Source: Candidatus Gastranaerophilales bacterium (GTDB lineage Bacteria > Cyanobacteriota > Vampirovibrionia > Gastranaerophilales > Gastranaerophilaceae). Taken from it: a stretch of DNA of 64,000 nucleotides. A program made the position numbers and the translations under genes. Position 1 is the stretch's first letter, and each line of letters opens with the position of its first letter. The stretch is taken from contig CALUVT010000002.1 of assembly GCA_944324345.1 (NCBI GenBank), positions 418,734-482,733 of the forward strand, read 5' to 3'. Shown here piece after piece: positions 1-8,587 of the stretch. The notes below the pieces were generated by a model that worked only from the letters and a program-made list of their open reading frames with translations, made no database searches and had not been told where the DNA came from.

Positions 1-1553
1 TCTTCTGCTTTCTCAACTCTTACAGCTGATATTCCGTAGCTTTTTGCCAACTTTAAATAGTCAGGATTAGAAATTTTAGTTTCAAAATACCTGCCATCAC
101 AAAGCTTTTCTTGAAATTGTCTTACCATACCGAGATAGCCATTATTGATTATAAAAATTTTAACAGGGATATTATAATCAACACAAGTTGCAAGTTCTTG
201 CATATTCATTTGAAAAGAGCCGTCACCTGCAATACAAATTACTGGTTTTCTTCCAATAGCTACAGAAGCACCAATCGCTGCCGGAAGACCGAACCCCATA
301 GTACCAAGTCCTCCGGAGGTTAAGAATCTTCGAGGTTTATCAAATTTTAAAAATCTTGCTGCCCAAACCTGATGCTGTCCAACTTCTGTAGATATAACGG
401 GATCTTTATCGCCAAAATAATCTTGGATTTGTTGAATAACCTCAAAAGAATGAATTTTATCTGAACGTTTTTGAGGAACAGTATCTTGGCTTTTGAGATT
501 GCTTAAATAGCTGCACCAATCTTCGAAAGACGAAAAATCAACAAGGAATTGATCTTTTTGAATTGTGCCAATCATTTTAGAAAGAATCAATTTTGCATCA
601 CCGACGAGTTCCATTGCTGAAGGTATAACCCTTGAAATTTCCCTCTTACTTATATCAAGATGAATAAGTTTCTTTGATAAATCGTCAACAGAGAAACAAC
701 ATCTGATGCGGTCATTAAATCTGGTTCCAACTGCAAACACCAAATCACTATCATTAACAGCCTTATTAGCAGCTTCATTTCCAAATATCCCGACCATACC
801 AATATAATTTTTATCAGAAGCAGGAAATCCTCCAAGACCCATCATCGTGCAAACAACCGGAATATTCAAAAGGCGTGAAAGCTCAGATAGCTCCTCTGAA
901 GCATTTGATTGAATAACACCACCACCGCAAATTATCAAAGGACGCTTGGCTGAGCAGATACTCTTAATTGGAATTTTTACATCCGGAAGCATTTCTGTTG
1001 TAGAATTTATGGAATAATCTGCCCTAAACTCAGTTGCTTCTGAAAAAACATTTTTCGTAATATCAACAACAACAGGCCCCTGTCTTCCAGACATTGCGGT
1101 ATTAAATGCCTCAATCAAAGTTAATTCAAGATGCTCAACACTCTTAACCTGAAAACTTTTCTTACTGCAAGATTTTGTAATATCTACAATATCAACTTCC
1201 TGAAAAGCATCTTGATGAAGGAGATTTTCAAGTACTTGACCGGTTATAACAACAACAGGAGTTCCATCAAGATACGCATCTGCAATACCAGTAACAGTAT
1301 TAGTAGCCCCGGGACCGGAAGTTACTAAAACTACGCCACATTTCCCAGAAGTTCTGGCATACCCCTCGGCCGCGTGAACAGCAGCCTGTTCATGGCGGAC
1401 GAGATAGTGTTTTATATCGTTTTGCTTAAAGAGTTCATCATAAACATTCAGCACAATTCCACCCGGATAACCAAAAATAGTATCAACTCCAAGAATTTTT
1501 AAAGTTTCTACAAGAATCTGTGCCCCTGTTAGAGTTTTTGTTAAAGTTTCCAT
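1..1553 (-). CDS. ilvB: acetolactate synthase large subunit, 3' end cut by window
   Basis: Catalytic subunit of acetohydroxyacid synthase, the ThDP enzyme that makes acetolactate or acetohydroxybutyrate from pyruvate at the entry to branched-chain amino acid synthesis. I read 517 codons without a stop. The N-terminal ThDP-binding region contains GYPGG and the catalytic Glu in VRHEQAA. A central domain follows, and the C-terminal ThDP/Mg motif starts at GDGSFQMN. Only the last 40-60 residues seem to be missing beyond base 1. The start at 1553 is chosen because GGAG lies 7-8 bases upstream. No ilvN (regulatory subunit) is visible upstream; it may lie downstream, outside the window. Other ThDP enzymes such as oxalyl-CoA decarboxylase are less likely because the whole sequence reads as AHAS. 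Confidence 0.93.
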   Translation of the reverse strand, partial: METLTKTLTGAQILVETLKILGVDTIFGYPGGIVLNVYDELFKQNDIKHYLVRHEQAAVHAAEGYARTSGKCGVVLVTSGPGATNTVTGIADAYLDGTPVVVITGQVLENLLHQDAFQEVDIVDITKSCSKKSFQVKSVEHLELTLIEAFNTAMSGRQGPVVVDITKNVFSEATEFRADYSINSTTEMLPDVKIPIKSICSAKRPLIICGGGVIQSNASEELSELSRLLNIPVVCTMMGLGGFPASDKNYIGMVGIFGNEAANKAVNDSDLVFAVGTRFNDRIRCCFSVDDLSKKLIHLDISKREISRVIPSAMELVGDAKLILSKMIGTIQKDQFLVDFSSFEDWCSYLSNLKSQDTVPQKRSDKIHSFEVIQQIQDYFGDKDPVISTEVGQHQVWAARFLKFDKPRRFLTSGGLGTMGFGLPAAIGASVAIGRKPVICIAGDGSFQMNMQELATCVDYNIPVKIFIINNGYLGMVRQFQEKLCDGRYFETKISNPDYLKLAKSYGISAVRVEKAE

Positions 1554-1608
1554 ATATGAACTCCAATTTATAAAAGGATTTTATCACAGAGAAATATTTT
1601 ATACAAAT

Positions 1609-1632
1609 AAGGATGTCTTAAAAGACATCCTT
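1609..1632 (-). terminator. intrinsic terminator after the 1647-1970 gene
   Basis: An 11-base inverted repeat (AAGGATGTCTT with AAGACATCCTT, 2-base centre) lies just after the stop of the small secreted protein gene and before the ilvB start. On the minus strand it is followed by an A/T-rich tract. The tail is not a clean U run, so strength is uncertain. Confidence 0.6.
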
Positions 1633-1646
1633 ATTTTGTATTTAAT

Positions 1647-1970
1647 TTAATCAGTTGTGAATAGTTCTTTTATTAAAGATTTTTTCTTATTCACCTTATT
1701 TTGATGCTCCTGAGCTTTTTTCTGTCTTTCTAATTGTCTTTGTTTAGCTTTGGCACGTTTTTTTGCAAGTCTTTGTTCTCTAGCTTTTTTCTTTGCTGCA
1801 AGCTTTTGCTGTTTCTCTTGCTGTTTTTGATAAGCTGACTGTTCTTTTTTTGATACTTTACCTGTTAAATTGTCTAACCAACGAGACACAGGACCTTGAG
1901 TTTCTGCAGCATAAACGCTGGACATACTCAAAACTGCTATTGCCATTAGAGCTGCCAACTTTTTCTTCAT
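1647..1970 (-). CDS. small secreted Lys/Gln-rich coiled-coil protein, copy 1
   Basis: Unknown function; 107 residues from the chosen start. An Sec signal peptide is clear: MKKK, a hydrophobic core, and a cleavage site after SSVYA. The mature part is almost entirely Lys, Gln, Arg, Ala and Glu from about residue 45 onward, which predicts a long basic helix or coiled coil, and it ends LIKELFTTD. The start at 1970 is preferred over an upstream ATG at 1997 because GTGAGG lies just ahead of it and the signal peptide then begins at residue 1. The next gene upstream on the same strand has the same architecture, so the two look like a tandem duplication. Export is supported; the role is unknown. Confidence 0.8.
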   Translation of the reverse strand: MKKKLAALMAIAVLSMSSVYAAETQGPVSRWLDNLTGKVSKKEQSAYQKQQEKQQKLAAKKKAREQRLAKKRAKAKQRQLERQKKAQEHQNKVNKKKSLIKELFTTD

Positions 1971-2006
1971 CATAACCTCACTTTCAAATTTTACCACTAC
2001 AAGCTT

Positions 2007-2333
2007 TTAGTCTGAAATTAATTCATTCCATAACTGTTTTTTCTTTTCAATTTTCTGTTGTCTTGCTTTTTGAGCATCCTCACGAGCTTTTTTATCAGCT
2101 TCTAACTTTTTCTGGAAAGCTTCTTGCTTTTCCAAACGTTCCTGACGCTGTTTTTCCATAGCTTCTTCTCTTGCTTTTTGTTGCTGCTGTAATTCTTTTT
2201 CCTTATCTACAATCTTTTGAGTATGTTTTTGCAAAAACTTTTCTGTATAAGTAGAAGGTTCTGAACTTGCAGCATACACTGCTGATGCTCCTGCCATTAC
2301 AAGAACTAAAGATGCAACTAATAATTTTTTCAT
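2007..2333 (-). CDS. small secreted Lys/Gln/Glu-rich coiled-coil protein, copy 2
   Basis: Unknown function; 108 residues. It has a signal peptide (MKKLLVASLVLVMAG, cleavage after AVYA), then a mature chain dominated by Glu, Lys, Gln, Ala and Arg with heptad-like spacing, ending LWNELISD. The start at 2333 is chosen because AAGGAGAG lies 7-9 bases upstream; the longer frame from 2390 has no ribosome site and overlaps rph. It lies 34 bases after the rph stop and 37 bases before copy 1, on the same strand. The shared layout with copy 1 (signal, charged helix, short LI/LW-E-L tail) suggests duplication. A periplasmic helical spacer or chaperone is possible, but nothing in the sequence settles it. 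Confidence 0.82.
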   Translation of the reverse strand: MKKLLVASLVLVMAGASAVYAASSEPSTYTEKFLQKHTQKIVDKEKELQQQQKAREEAMEKQRQERLEKQEAFQKKLEADKKAREDAQKARQQKIEKKKQLWNELISD

Positions 2334-2367
2334 ATACACTCTCCTTTTTTGTAGTGAAATTATTATA

Positions 2368-3072
2368 CTAGATATTATTGTACATATCAACTATTTTTTT
2401 TATCCCTTGTTCTGCTACATTAAAAATTTCAAGCATTTGAGATTTTTCATAAGGTTCACCTTCTGCTGTTGTTTGAAATTCTATAATCTTGCCGCTTTTT
2501 GTCAATACAATATTACTGTCAACTTGAGCGTGAGAATCCTCTTCATAATCTAAATCAAGTCTCACCTCACCATCAACAATACCCGCTGAAATTGCAGCCA
2601 CAGGCTCTATTATTGGGTTTTCTTTTAACACACCTTTTGCCAACAATCTTTCTACTGCAATTTTCAGTGCTAGAAATCCTCCACAAATACTTGCAGTTCT
2701 TGTCCCTCCATCTGCTTGCAGAACATCAGCGTCTATTGTTATTGTTAAATCTGGAATTTTTTCCAAATCAATACAAGCTCTAAGACTTCTTCCTATAAGT
2801 CGCTGGATTTCCTGAGTCCTACCGGAAACTTTGGTACGTTCTCTCTGGCATCTTGTATTTGGGGCTGAAGGTAAAAGAGAATATTCGGCAGTTAGCCAAC
2901 CTCTTTTATCTTCTTTGTCCATCCACTTAGGCTTTCCCTCCTCCACGGAAGCCGTTGTTAATACTCTGGTATCACCAAATTCTACAAGAACTGAACCTAG
3001 TGCATGCTTTGTGTAATCTTTTATAAATTTTATTTCTCTTGTTTCGTTATTTTTTCGACCTTCTCTTATCAT
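2368..3072 (-). CDS. rph: ribonuclease PH
   Basis: Phosphorolytic 3'-5' exoribonuclease that trims tRNA 3' ends in the cytoplasm. The 234-residue length is typical. Family sequence is recognisable throughout: GSVLVEFGDTRVL near residue 27, the RGWLTAEYSLLP segment, the RQERTKVSGR-like stretch (here QRERTKVSGR) with phosphate-binding Arg, LQADGGTRTASI around residue 120, and DLDYEEDS near residue 175 with the acidic metal ligands. AGGAGG precedes the ATG at 3072. It lies 9 bases after the zinc-ribbon gene, so the run 4289 to 1647 is probably one transcription unit. Confidence 0.96.
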   Translation of the reverse strand: MIREGRKNNETREIKFIKDYTKHALGSVLVEFGDTRVLTTASVEEGKPKWMDKEDKRGWLTAEYSLLPSAPNTRCQRERTKVSGRTQEIQRLIGRSLRACIDLEKIPDLTITIDADVLQADGGTRTASICGGFLALKIAVERLLAKGVLKENPIIEPVAAISAGIVDGEVRLDLDYEEDSHAQVDSNIVLTKSGKIIEFQTTAEGEPYEKSQMLEIFNVAEQGIKKIVDMYNNI

Positions 3073-3081
3073 TTTTACCTC

Positions 3082-3297
3082 CTACTCATAATCCCACATA
3101 TATATCTGTCCGCAATATCGACAAACAGCATGATCATTCATAAACTGTAAGTCCGGAATAAATCTATAGCCATCAACAGTTATTTCTATATCACCATTTT
3201 TGTTATATTCCTGTTTAAAATTCTTGTCTCCTCTGTAATCAGGAGAATACATTAACTCGAATTTATCAATTGATTTACAATTTTTACAGATAAACAT
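3082..3297 (-). CDS. small zinc-ribbon-like protein
   Basis: 71 residues of unknown function. Two CxxC knuckles, CKNC at residues 4-7 and CRYC near residues 60-63, bracket a polar middle, the pattern of a single zinc ribbon. It starts 2 bases after the stop of the upstream membrane-protein gene without its own strong ribosome site, which suggests translational coupling. It may be an accessory metal-binding or nucleic-acid-binding protein; the sequence gives no more. Confidence 0.72.
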   Translation of the reverse strand: MFICKNCKSIDKFELMYSPDYRGDKNFKQEYNKNGDIEITVDGYRFIPDLQFMNDHAVCRYCGQIYMWDYE

Positions 3298-3299
3298 AT

Positions 3300-4289
3300 T
3301 TAATACTCATCATCTTCAAGTCTTGCACGCCTTATTATTTCAGGGTCAATACCTCTTTTTTCAATTTTAAAAGTTTTGGCAGATGCTTTTTTGGAAGACT
3401 TCTTTTTCTTTTCAACAACCTCAACAGATGAAGGGATATAAAGGTTTTTATACCACAAAGTCCAACATATACTTCTTATAGGAAGGGTAAAACCTACAAC
3501 TATAAAAAATACAAGTTGCTTTACTAACTCAGTTGCAACAATTGCAGGAGTTATATTAAAGCGTTCTACAGCTTCCAAAGGCAAAGTATAAGCCCAAGCT
3601 TCAAAAGTTTTTTCTAAAAATGCTGTTATATTGAAAGAATCAAAAATTACCGCAAGTCCGGCTGTTAAAAAGTAATATGTAAAAAGAGTCAACAAAATCA
3701 TCAACAAAAAAGTTCTCGAAAATTTTCCCTTTATGAGTTCCAAACTTCTTTTAAAACAACCTACAGGGGATACTCCATCTTCGAATGTAAATACTTGAAA
3801 AATAAGAACAAAATAAACAAAAAATATAGCTCCTATTACCCAAAATATCGGAATAATTGAAAGCACAGTAAAAATACTAAATAAAAACCACAACAAAATG
3901 TAAGAAAAAGTTTTCTTTGTAATCAATTCATTGTGAGCACCGAAATCATAAACCTTACCCGTGTTTAAGTATCCTTCTGTCATCGAATTTATGGCACCAT
4001 AAGCGACTAAATAATCCCAAAAAGCCTTGGCCCAAATTAATAACCCTGGTACAACAGTTAACACAACCAAAGTTAACATCGTTGAAAAATCGTTTAACAC
4101 AGTATATTTTGCAGCAAGATCCTGATAATTCATGGAAAACCAATAGGTCAATCCAAAAATCATAAAAAGGCCTAAAACTTGTCCAAGCACAGGGAAACCC
4201 ATATACAAAATAAATTTATGTATATTCAACGCATAAATTTTTATCCCTTCAAAAAATATTAACCAAACACTTTTATCTTCTTTTGACAT
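3300..4289 (-). CDS. multi-pass membrane protein of unknown function
   Basis: 329 residues with about six hydrophobic segments at roughly 26-51, 70-100, 128-146, 148-168, 194-216 and 265-287. A basic cytoplasmic tail follows (KKKKSSKKASAK, then a charged end, LEDDEY). The central FEDGVSP..CFKRSLELIKGKF stretch resembles the cytosolic loop of glycerophosphodiesterase-type or YciC/DUF975-like membrane domains, but I would not assign a family. GGAGAG lies correctly ahead of the ATG at 4289. The start codon is only 10 bases from the first ATG of the divergent PHP gene. It heads the unit that contains the zinc-ribbon protein and rph. Confidence 0.78.
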   Translation of the reverse strand: MSKEDKSVWLIFFEGIKIYALNIHKFILYMGFPVLGQVLGLFMIFGLTYWFSMNYQDLAAKYTVLNDFSTMLTLVVLTVVPGLLIWAKAFWDYLVAYGAINSMTEGYLNTGKVYDFGAHNELITKKTFSYILLWFLFSIFTVLSIIPIFWVIGAIFFVYFVLIFQVFTFEDGVSPVGCFKRSLELIKGKFSRTFLLMILLTLFTYYFLTAGLAVIFDSFNITAFLEKTFEAWAYTLPLEAVERFNITPAIVATELVKQLVFFIVVGFTLPIRSICWTLWYKNLYIPSSVEVVEKKKKSSKKASAKTFKIEKRGIDPEIIRRARLEDDEY

Positions 4290-4298
4290 ATCTCTCCT

Positions 4299-4949
4299 AT
4301 GGAAAATTTTAATTCAGCGTATAATAATTTTATTACAAATATGGAAAATTATACAAAAGAAGATTACATAAATAAAAGAGTAAATTTGCACATACACACA
4401 AAATTCTCCGATGGGGAAGCAGATGCTGCAGACATTGTAAGACAAGCAAAAGAAAAGGGTTACAAAAAAATAGCAATATGTGACCACAACACAATTGGAG
4501 CACATCTGAAAATACAAGATGACATACTCCTCACTGCAGTTGAATTTGACGTATGGTGCGGTTATGTTTTCATGCACCTGTTGGCTTATAACATTGATAT
4601 TAACAATGAAGAACTTAAAGCGTTTTACGCCAAAACAAAAAAAGAAACCGAATTGGATATCATAAGAATTTTTGCCAGAAGAGATTTAAAAAAACTCATT
4701 ACCGCAATTCACAAAGCTGGTGGAATCGCAGTACTTGCACATCCTGCTTGTTGTTGGGCGATTAATCTTGATTCATTTGTAAAAAAGCTTGTATCATACG
4801 GACTAGACGGGATAGAAGTTTATTACCCTTATGAAAGACACAGAGGGATAATAAAATTTCATAAAGCTGAAACCGTAAATAAAATTGCGGACAAGTACAA
4901 ACTGATAAAAACAGGCGGGACAGATTTACACAAATCTACATTAAATTGA
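4299..4949 (+). CDS. PHP-domain metal-dependent phosphoesterase
   Basis: Predicted phosphoesterase of the PHP family, 216 residues. Metal-site motifs are present in order: HIHTKFSDG near residues 33-41, ICDHN near 66-70, an E in TAVEFD near 90, VLAHPA near 147-152, and GGTDLH at the C terminus. This short form resembles the stand-alone PHP proteins that hydrolyse small phosphorylated substrates such as 3',5'-nucleoside bisphosphates; the substrate is unknown. The start is uncertain. The ATG at 4299 has no ribosome site, and the ATG at 4341 also lacks one but follows a TATAAT at 4320-4325. The catalytic domain begins after both. Confidence 0.85.
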   Translation: MENFNSAYNNFITNMENYTKEDYINKRVNLHIHTKFSDGEADAADIVRQAKEKGYKKIAICDHNTIGAHLKIQDDILLTAVEFDVWCGYVFMHLLAYNIDINNEELKAFYAKTKKETELDIIRIFARRDLKKLITAIHKAGGIAVLAHPACCWAINLDSFVKKLVSYGLDGIEVYYPYERHRGIIKFHKAETVNKIADKYKLIKTGGTDLHKSTLN

Positions 4950-4957
4950 TAAAAGTC

Positions 4958-5851
4958 CTAATCTTTTACAAACTTTCGCTGGATTGCAGAAGCCCCTGTT
5001 GCACCTGCAATAGCTCCCAATCCGATTCCCAGTAAAGACCCTAAAGCTCCACCATGCTTTGCACCAATTGCACCCAAATACCCCATGCCTGCAGAAACAC
5101 TTAGAACATTCAATGCGGATTTACCCGATTGTATCGCAAAAGATTTAGTTTTTTCTTTTGTATTTTCACCATTTTTCAATGATTTTATAATTTTGGGGAG
5201 TTCTAATAAACCCATAAAAGCCAACCCCAAAACAGTTGTACGTTTCAATGCTCTTCCGGTCAATTCTTTTAACCCTAGAAAATCATTTTTTACATTTATA
5301 GAACTGACAGGAAGTGGATTTCCCCACAAGTCTTTAACAGAAGAATTAACAGGAGAACCGTTTGTTATCCCAAGTATTTTTTGAAGAAATCGTCCAAAAC
5401 CAGTATTATAAACTGTTTTATCAGCATTATAGAAAGCTTTTACAATCTTTTTACCGCGTTTTGACTTTACCATTTTCATAAGCTCATGCAAGATTGTTCC
5501 TCTAAAGAATGAAAAATCATGTTGAAATATCTTATAGTCATAGGCCTTTGGTGCATTTTTCCTTGATAACAAGCAAGCAGAATGCTTATATGCGGCTTTT
5601 AAGTCCCTGCAATCTTCAGGTAAATTGATTAAAGTCAAAGCAGCTATACCTGCAGCTCCAAACGTATCCCCATTTTTTAACATATCGGGAATACCTGAAA
5701 TACGCCGTGCAGGAGCAACACTACTAACAACAGTCTGTTCCACAGGTTCGATAATACTGTCAACAGTACTATGATCATCATCTTTTGAAATCGACTGCTT
5801 GCTACTACTATATGTATTATGAGAAGATAAAAATACAGGATTTAATGACAC
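4958..5851 (-). CDS. hypothetical protein with glycine-rich hydrophobic C terminus
   Basis: 297 residues from a GTG start at 5851, chosen because AAAGGTG lies 7-8 bases upstream. The first 60 residues are polar and Ser-rich. A middle region contains a short hydrophobic stretch (VLGLAFMGLLELP, about 205-217). The last 45 residues form a Gly/Ala-rich hydrophobic region (GSLLGIGLGAIAGATGASAI) like a glycine-zipper membrane insertion. I do not recognise a family. The architecture is shared loosely with the proteins at 44513-45793 and 29375-29719, which look lineage-specific. No signal peptide is present, so membrane association through the C terminus is the main inference. Confidence 0.75.
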   Translation of the reverse strand: MSLNPVFLSSHNTYSSSKQSISKDDDHSTVDSIIEPVEQTVVSSVAPARRISGIPDMLKNGDTFGAAGIAALTLINLPEDCRDLKAAYKHSACLLSRKNAPKAYDYKIFQHDFSFFRGTILHELMKMVKSKRGKKIVKAFYNADKTVYNTGFGRFLQKILGITNGSPVNSSVKDLWGNPLPVSSINVKNDFLGLKELTGRALKRTTVLGLAFMGLLELPKIIKSLKNGENTKEKTKSFAIQSGKSALNVLSVSAGMGYLGAIGAKHGGALGSLLGIGLGAIAGATGASAIQRKFVKD

Positions 5852-5917
5852 AAAAATACACCTTTAACCTTTTACCTACTCATATATAAAGTATTTTTTT
5901 TATTAAAAATTGCTTTT

Positions 5918-7004
5918 TTATTTAGAATTTCTTAAATATGCTTCTATAAAACCATCAAGTTCGCCATCCATAACAGCATCAACATTGCCAACTTCAAAAC
6001 CTGTACGGTGATCCTTTACCATTTTATAAGGATGAAAAACATAAGATCTTATTTGAGAACCAAAGTTTATATCAGCTGTTTCACCTTTCAATTGTGCAAG
6101 TTTCTTTTCATGCTCTTCCTGTCTCATTGCCAACAATTTTGAGGCAAGAATTTGCATCGCATTCTCTTTATTTTGTAGCTGGGAGCGTTCTTGCTGGCAC
6201 TTTACGACAATCCCTGTAGGTTTATGTAAAATTCTTACAGCCGTTTCTACCTTATTTACATTTTGACCACCGGCTCCTCCTGAACGCATTGTATCTATCT
6301 CCAACTCTTCTGGAGGTATATTAATTGTTTTTTCAAAATCTTCAATAATCGGAGTAACTTCTACGGATGCAAAGCTGGTTTGCCGCTTTCCGTTAGCGTT
6401 AAAAGGAGAAATTCGCACAAGCCTGTGGACTCCTTTTTCTGCTTTTGCATAGCCATACGCAAACTTTCCTGTTATTTTTATTGTTGCAGATTTGATACCT
6501 GCTTCCTCACCATCGAGCTTATCAAGCAATTCAACTTTCCAACCTTTTTTTTCCGCCCATCTTGTATACATACGAAGAAGCATACTAGCCCAATCTTGTG
6601 CATCTGTTCCGCCCGCTCCTGAATTTATGGTTAAAATTGCGTCTGCCTCATCATACTCTCCGCCAAGCATCTGCTTAACCTCAAATGAATCACAAGCCCG
6701 CTCCATAGATTTTAATTTCTCTACACTCTCTCCAATAAGCTCATTATCACCGATATCAAATGCGACTTCCGCATCATCCAGAACATTTTCCCAAGTTTTC
6801 AAAAATTCCAAATCATCTTTTATATTACGAATTTTTGCACCCAGATCCGAAGCTTTCTTTTGATCTGCCCACACATCAGGGCTTTGCAAATCTTGCTCAA
6901 GTTGTTTTAAACTTTCATTTAATTCCTTCGGGTCAAAGACACTCCTTTATTTTGTCATATCGATGCCTTAAATTATTAATCTGCTGTTTAATTTCTAAAT
7001 CCAT
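5918..7004 (-). CDS. prfB: peptide chain release factor 2, with programmed +1 frameshift
   Basis: RF2 recognises UGA and UAA stop codons and triggers peptide release. The 361-residue product needs a +1 frameshift. A 23-codon 5' frame from the ATG at 7004 ends at an in-frame TGA (6935-6933). The junction reads AGGAG, TGT, CTT TGA C, the classic RF2 autoregulatory site. Skipping the T at 6935 joins the main frame, which runs to 5918. The stop-codon tripeptide SPF (in RISPFNANG) and the catalytic GGQ ([13 protein letters not shown]) are both intact. The first in-frame ATG of the main frame alone, at 6889, is not the real start. There is no ribosome site at 7004; instead a -10 box TAAAAT ends 7 bases upstream, suggesting a leaderless mRNA. 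Confidence 0.97.
6932..6943 (-). promoter_or_regulatory. RF2 programmed frameshift site
   Basis: On the minus strand an internal Shine-Dalgarno-like AGGAG is followed after 3-4 bases by the slippery codon CTT and the stop TGA with C after it. This matches the known RF2 autoregulatory signal: low RF2 slows termination at UGA and favours the shift into the full-length frame. Confidence 0.95.
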
Positions 7005-7010
7005 AAATAC

Positions 7011-7062
7011 ATTTTACAATAAAAAAATACATTCTTGCAATTACTTGAAAAACTGCTATAAT
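7011..7062. promoter_or_regulatory. divergent promoters sharing one palindromic -35 box
   Basis: The palindrome TTGCAA at 7035-7040 can serve as the -35 box in both directions. To the right, TATAAT at 7057-7062 follows a 16-base spacer and drives the membrane-protein operon from 7087. To the left, TAAAAT (7016-7011 on the minus strand) follows an 18-base spacer and lies 6 bases before the prfB ATG. Seen by eye, not mapped. Confidence 0.55.
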
Positions 7063-7086
7063 TAACTAGATAAAAGGAGAGAGAAA

Positions 7087-7869
7087 ATGGCAGGGATAGT
7101 TGAAAGTTATAAAAAAGTTTACGAAAATAAAAAAATTCATATAGGACTTTTTGTGATTGCTCTTTTATGGACAATTAGTTCGATACTTCTTGATGTTGCA
7201 ACAGGACATGAAGAAAATTTCAAACAGAATATTTTTGATTTAATTTTCGGGCTTTTTGTAGGAGCACACAGTCTTCAGTTTTTACATAACGCTATTAACA
7301 ACATTAATTCAGGAGAATTACCGACTTTCAGAGATATAAAAAAACAGATTTATTGGGGAATGATTAAACTTGACGTAGTTTGGAGTATATATGCAGCAGT
7401 TATACTTTTAACAGCTATTATTATCTACACAACACTGATTAACTCTTTAATACTGCCGATAATTATTTTTGCATTGACCGCATTTGTTGCAATTTTTGTT
7501 TACTACATATATTTGGCTTATGCAGATAACTTGGATACAAAAGGGCTTTTTAATATTGCTTTAATATTTAAATTTATTAAACCGACTATAAAAAACACTT
7601 TGATTAAGCTATGCCTGTTTATTCTTGTCACACTATTAGCTCTGCTTATTTGCATTTTGTTCTACGCCGCAGTTGCTATAACAGGCGTTGATTCTATTGG
7701 GAATATTACCGGAGATTATTATATAGCTGATTTTGTTATAATAACTTTAGCAGCTTACTTTTTGATTGTAACTTGGTATTATGCTTATCCATATTCGCTT
7801 ATCAACACTTACATCAATAAAGTAAGACCTGTAATAGGGAAGGAAGAAACAAATGGCGAAAATGTCTGA
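7087..7869 (+). CDS. membrane protein, first of three coupled paralogs
   Basis: 260 residues, six or so hydrophobic segments (about 18-36, 48-66, 97-116, 120-144, 172-195, 213-235), unknown function. A diagnostic loop reads DTKGLFNIALIFKF and recurs in the third gene of this cluster as a close variant, so the genes are related. The start is supported by AGGAGAG 5-6 bases upstream and a TATAAT promoter at 7057. The next gene overlaps its end by 17 bases. It may belong to one of the broad membrane DUF families (DUF4013-like), an inference from layout only. The operon ends at a terminator at 9357. Confidence 0.8.
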   Translation: MAGIVESYKKVYENKKIHIGLFVIALLWTISSILLDVATGHEENFKQNIFDLIFGLFVGAHSLQFLHNAINNINSGELPTFRDIKKQIYWGMIKLDVVWSIYAAVILLTAIIIYTTLINSLILPIIIFALTAFVAIFVYYIYLAYADNLDTKGLFNIALIFKFIKPTIKNTLIKLCLFILVTLLALLICILFYAAVAITGVDSIGNITGDYYIADFVIITLAAYFLIVTWYYAYPYSLINTYINKVRPVIGKEETNGENV

Positions 7870-8587
7870 AGGATTTGTAAATATTTTATCCGGTAAAGAT
7901 GCATTTCAAAGACAGCTGACGCTATTTTCAATTTGCGGAATAATCGGATTATTTCAAAGCTATATTCTTATTGAAAATGCAGGAGTTATGTATAGGTACA
8001 TTCTTGCTATTATTTCAATCTTGTTTACATTCTTCCTAACAGGGTATGAGATAATTTTTATGAAAGAACGAGAACTACCTGACGCAGATGTGCGATCTTT
8101 TAAAATTATGAGCAATAAAATTCCGCTTTTGGTATTTTTTGTTTGCATACCGCTTACTCTAGCATCAATTTTTACCAAATATCAAAATCTGGCTTTTTGC
8201 ATTGAAGCAATTCTTGCAGTTCCTTTAACTATGATGCAAGCCGGTTTTTCCTATAACTTTAGTGATAGAGATTGGAATATATTGTTCAAAGTATTTAAAT
8301 TTGGTGATTATATTTCGTTATTTTTTAAAAGAATGTGGATAATAATTTTAGCTTATGCAGTTACATTTACAACAATATTTTGTACTTTTTTTGTTATAGG
8401 ATTTATTATTGCTCTTTTACACAGAGGAGATTTATCTGGGATTAAATTTTTATTGACATCGAAAGAGTATGCTATCAAGGCTATATCTACATATATGACT
8501 GGTGTACTTATGATATACACTCTTACAATAGGAACGTTAGTGTGGGATTATGAATTAATAAAAACTTATGAAAGAGAGGTTGAATGA
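7853..8587 (+). CDS. membrane protein, second of three coupled paralogs
   Basis: 244 residues with hydrophobic segments near 24-45, 48-66, 93-112, 117-135, 164-190 and 213-235. The overall layout matches the first and third genes, but the central loop motif is weaker here. The start at 7853 follows AAGGAAG by 6 bases and overlaps the previous gene by 17 bases; an ATG 9 bases further in is an alternative. Its stop overlaps the next start in an ATGA arrangement, so translation of genes two and three is probably coupled. Function unknown; perhaps subunits of one membrane complex. Confidence 0.8.
   Translation: MAKMSEGFVNILSGKDAFQRQLTLFSICGIIGLFQSYILIENAGVMYRYILAIISILFTFFLTGYEIIFMKERELPDADVRSFKIMSNKIPLLVFFVCIPLTLASIFTKYQNLAFCIEAILAVPLTMMQAGFSYNFSDRDWNILFKVFKFGDYISLFFKRMWIIILAYAVTFTTIFCTFFVIGFIIALLHRGDLSGIKFLLTSKEYAIKAISTYMTGVLMIYTLTIGTLVWDYELIKTYEREVE

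Noticed and set aside
2499..2783. Plus-strand open frame opposite rph
   Set aside because: Leu/Gln-rich shadow of the rph coding sequence with no start signals.
6492..6863. Open frame opposite prfB
   Set aside because: Shadow frame; the prfB strand carries all RF2 motifs.
6889..7004. Broken prfB (frameshift mutation)
   Set aside because: The in-frame TGA sits in the conserved AGGAG...CTT TGA C site, which is programmed recoding, not damage.
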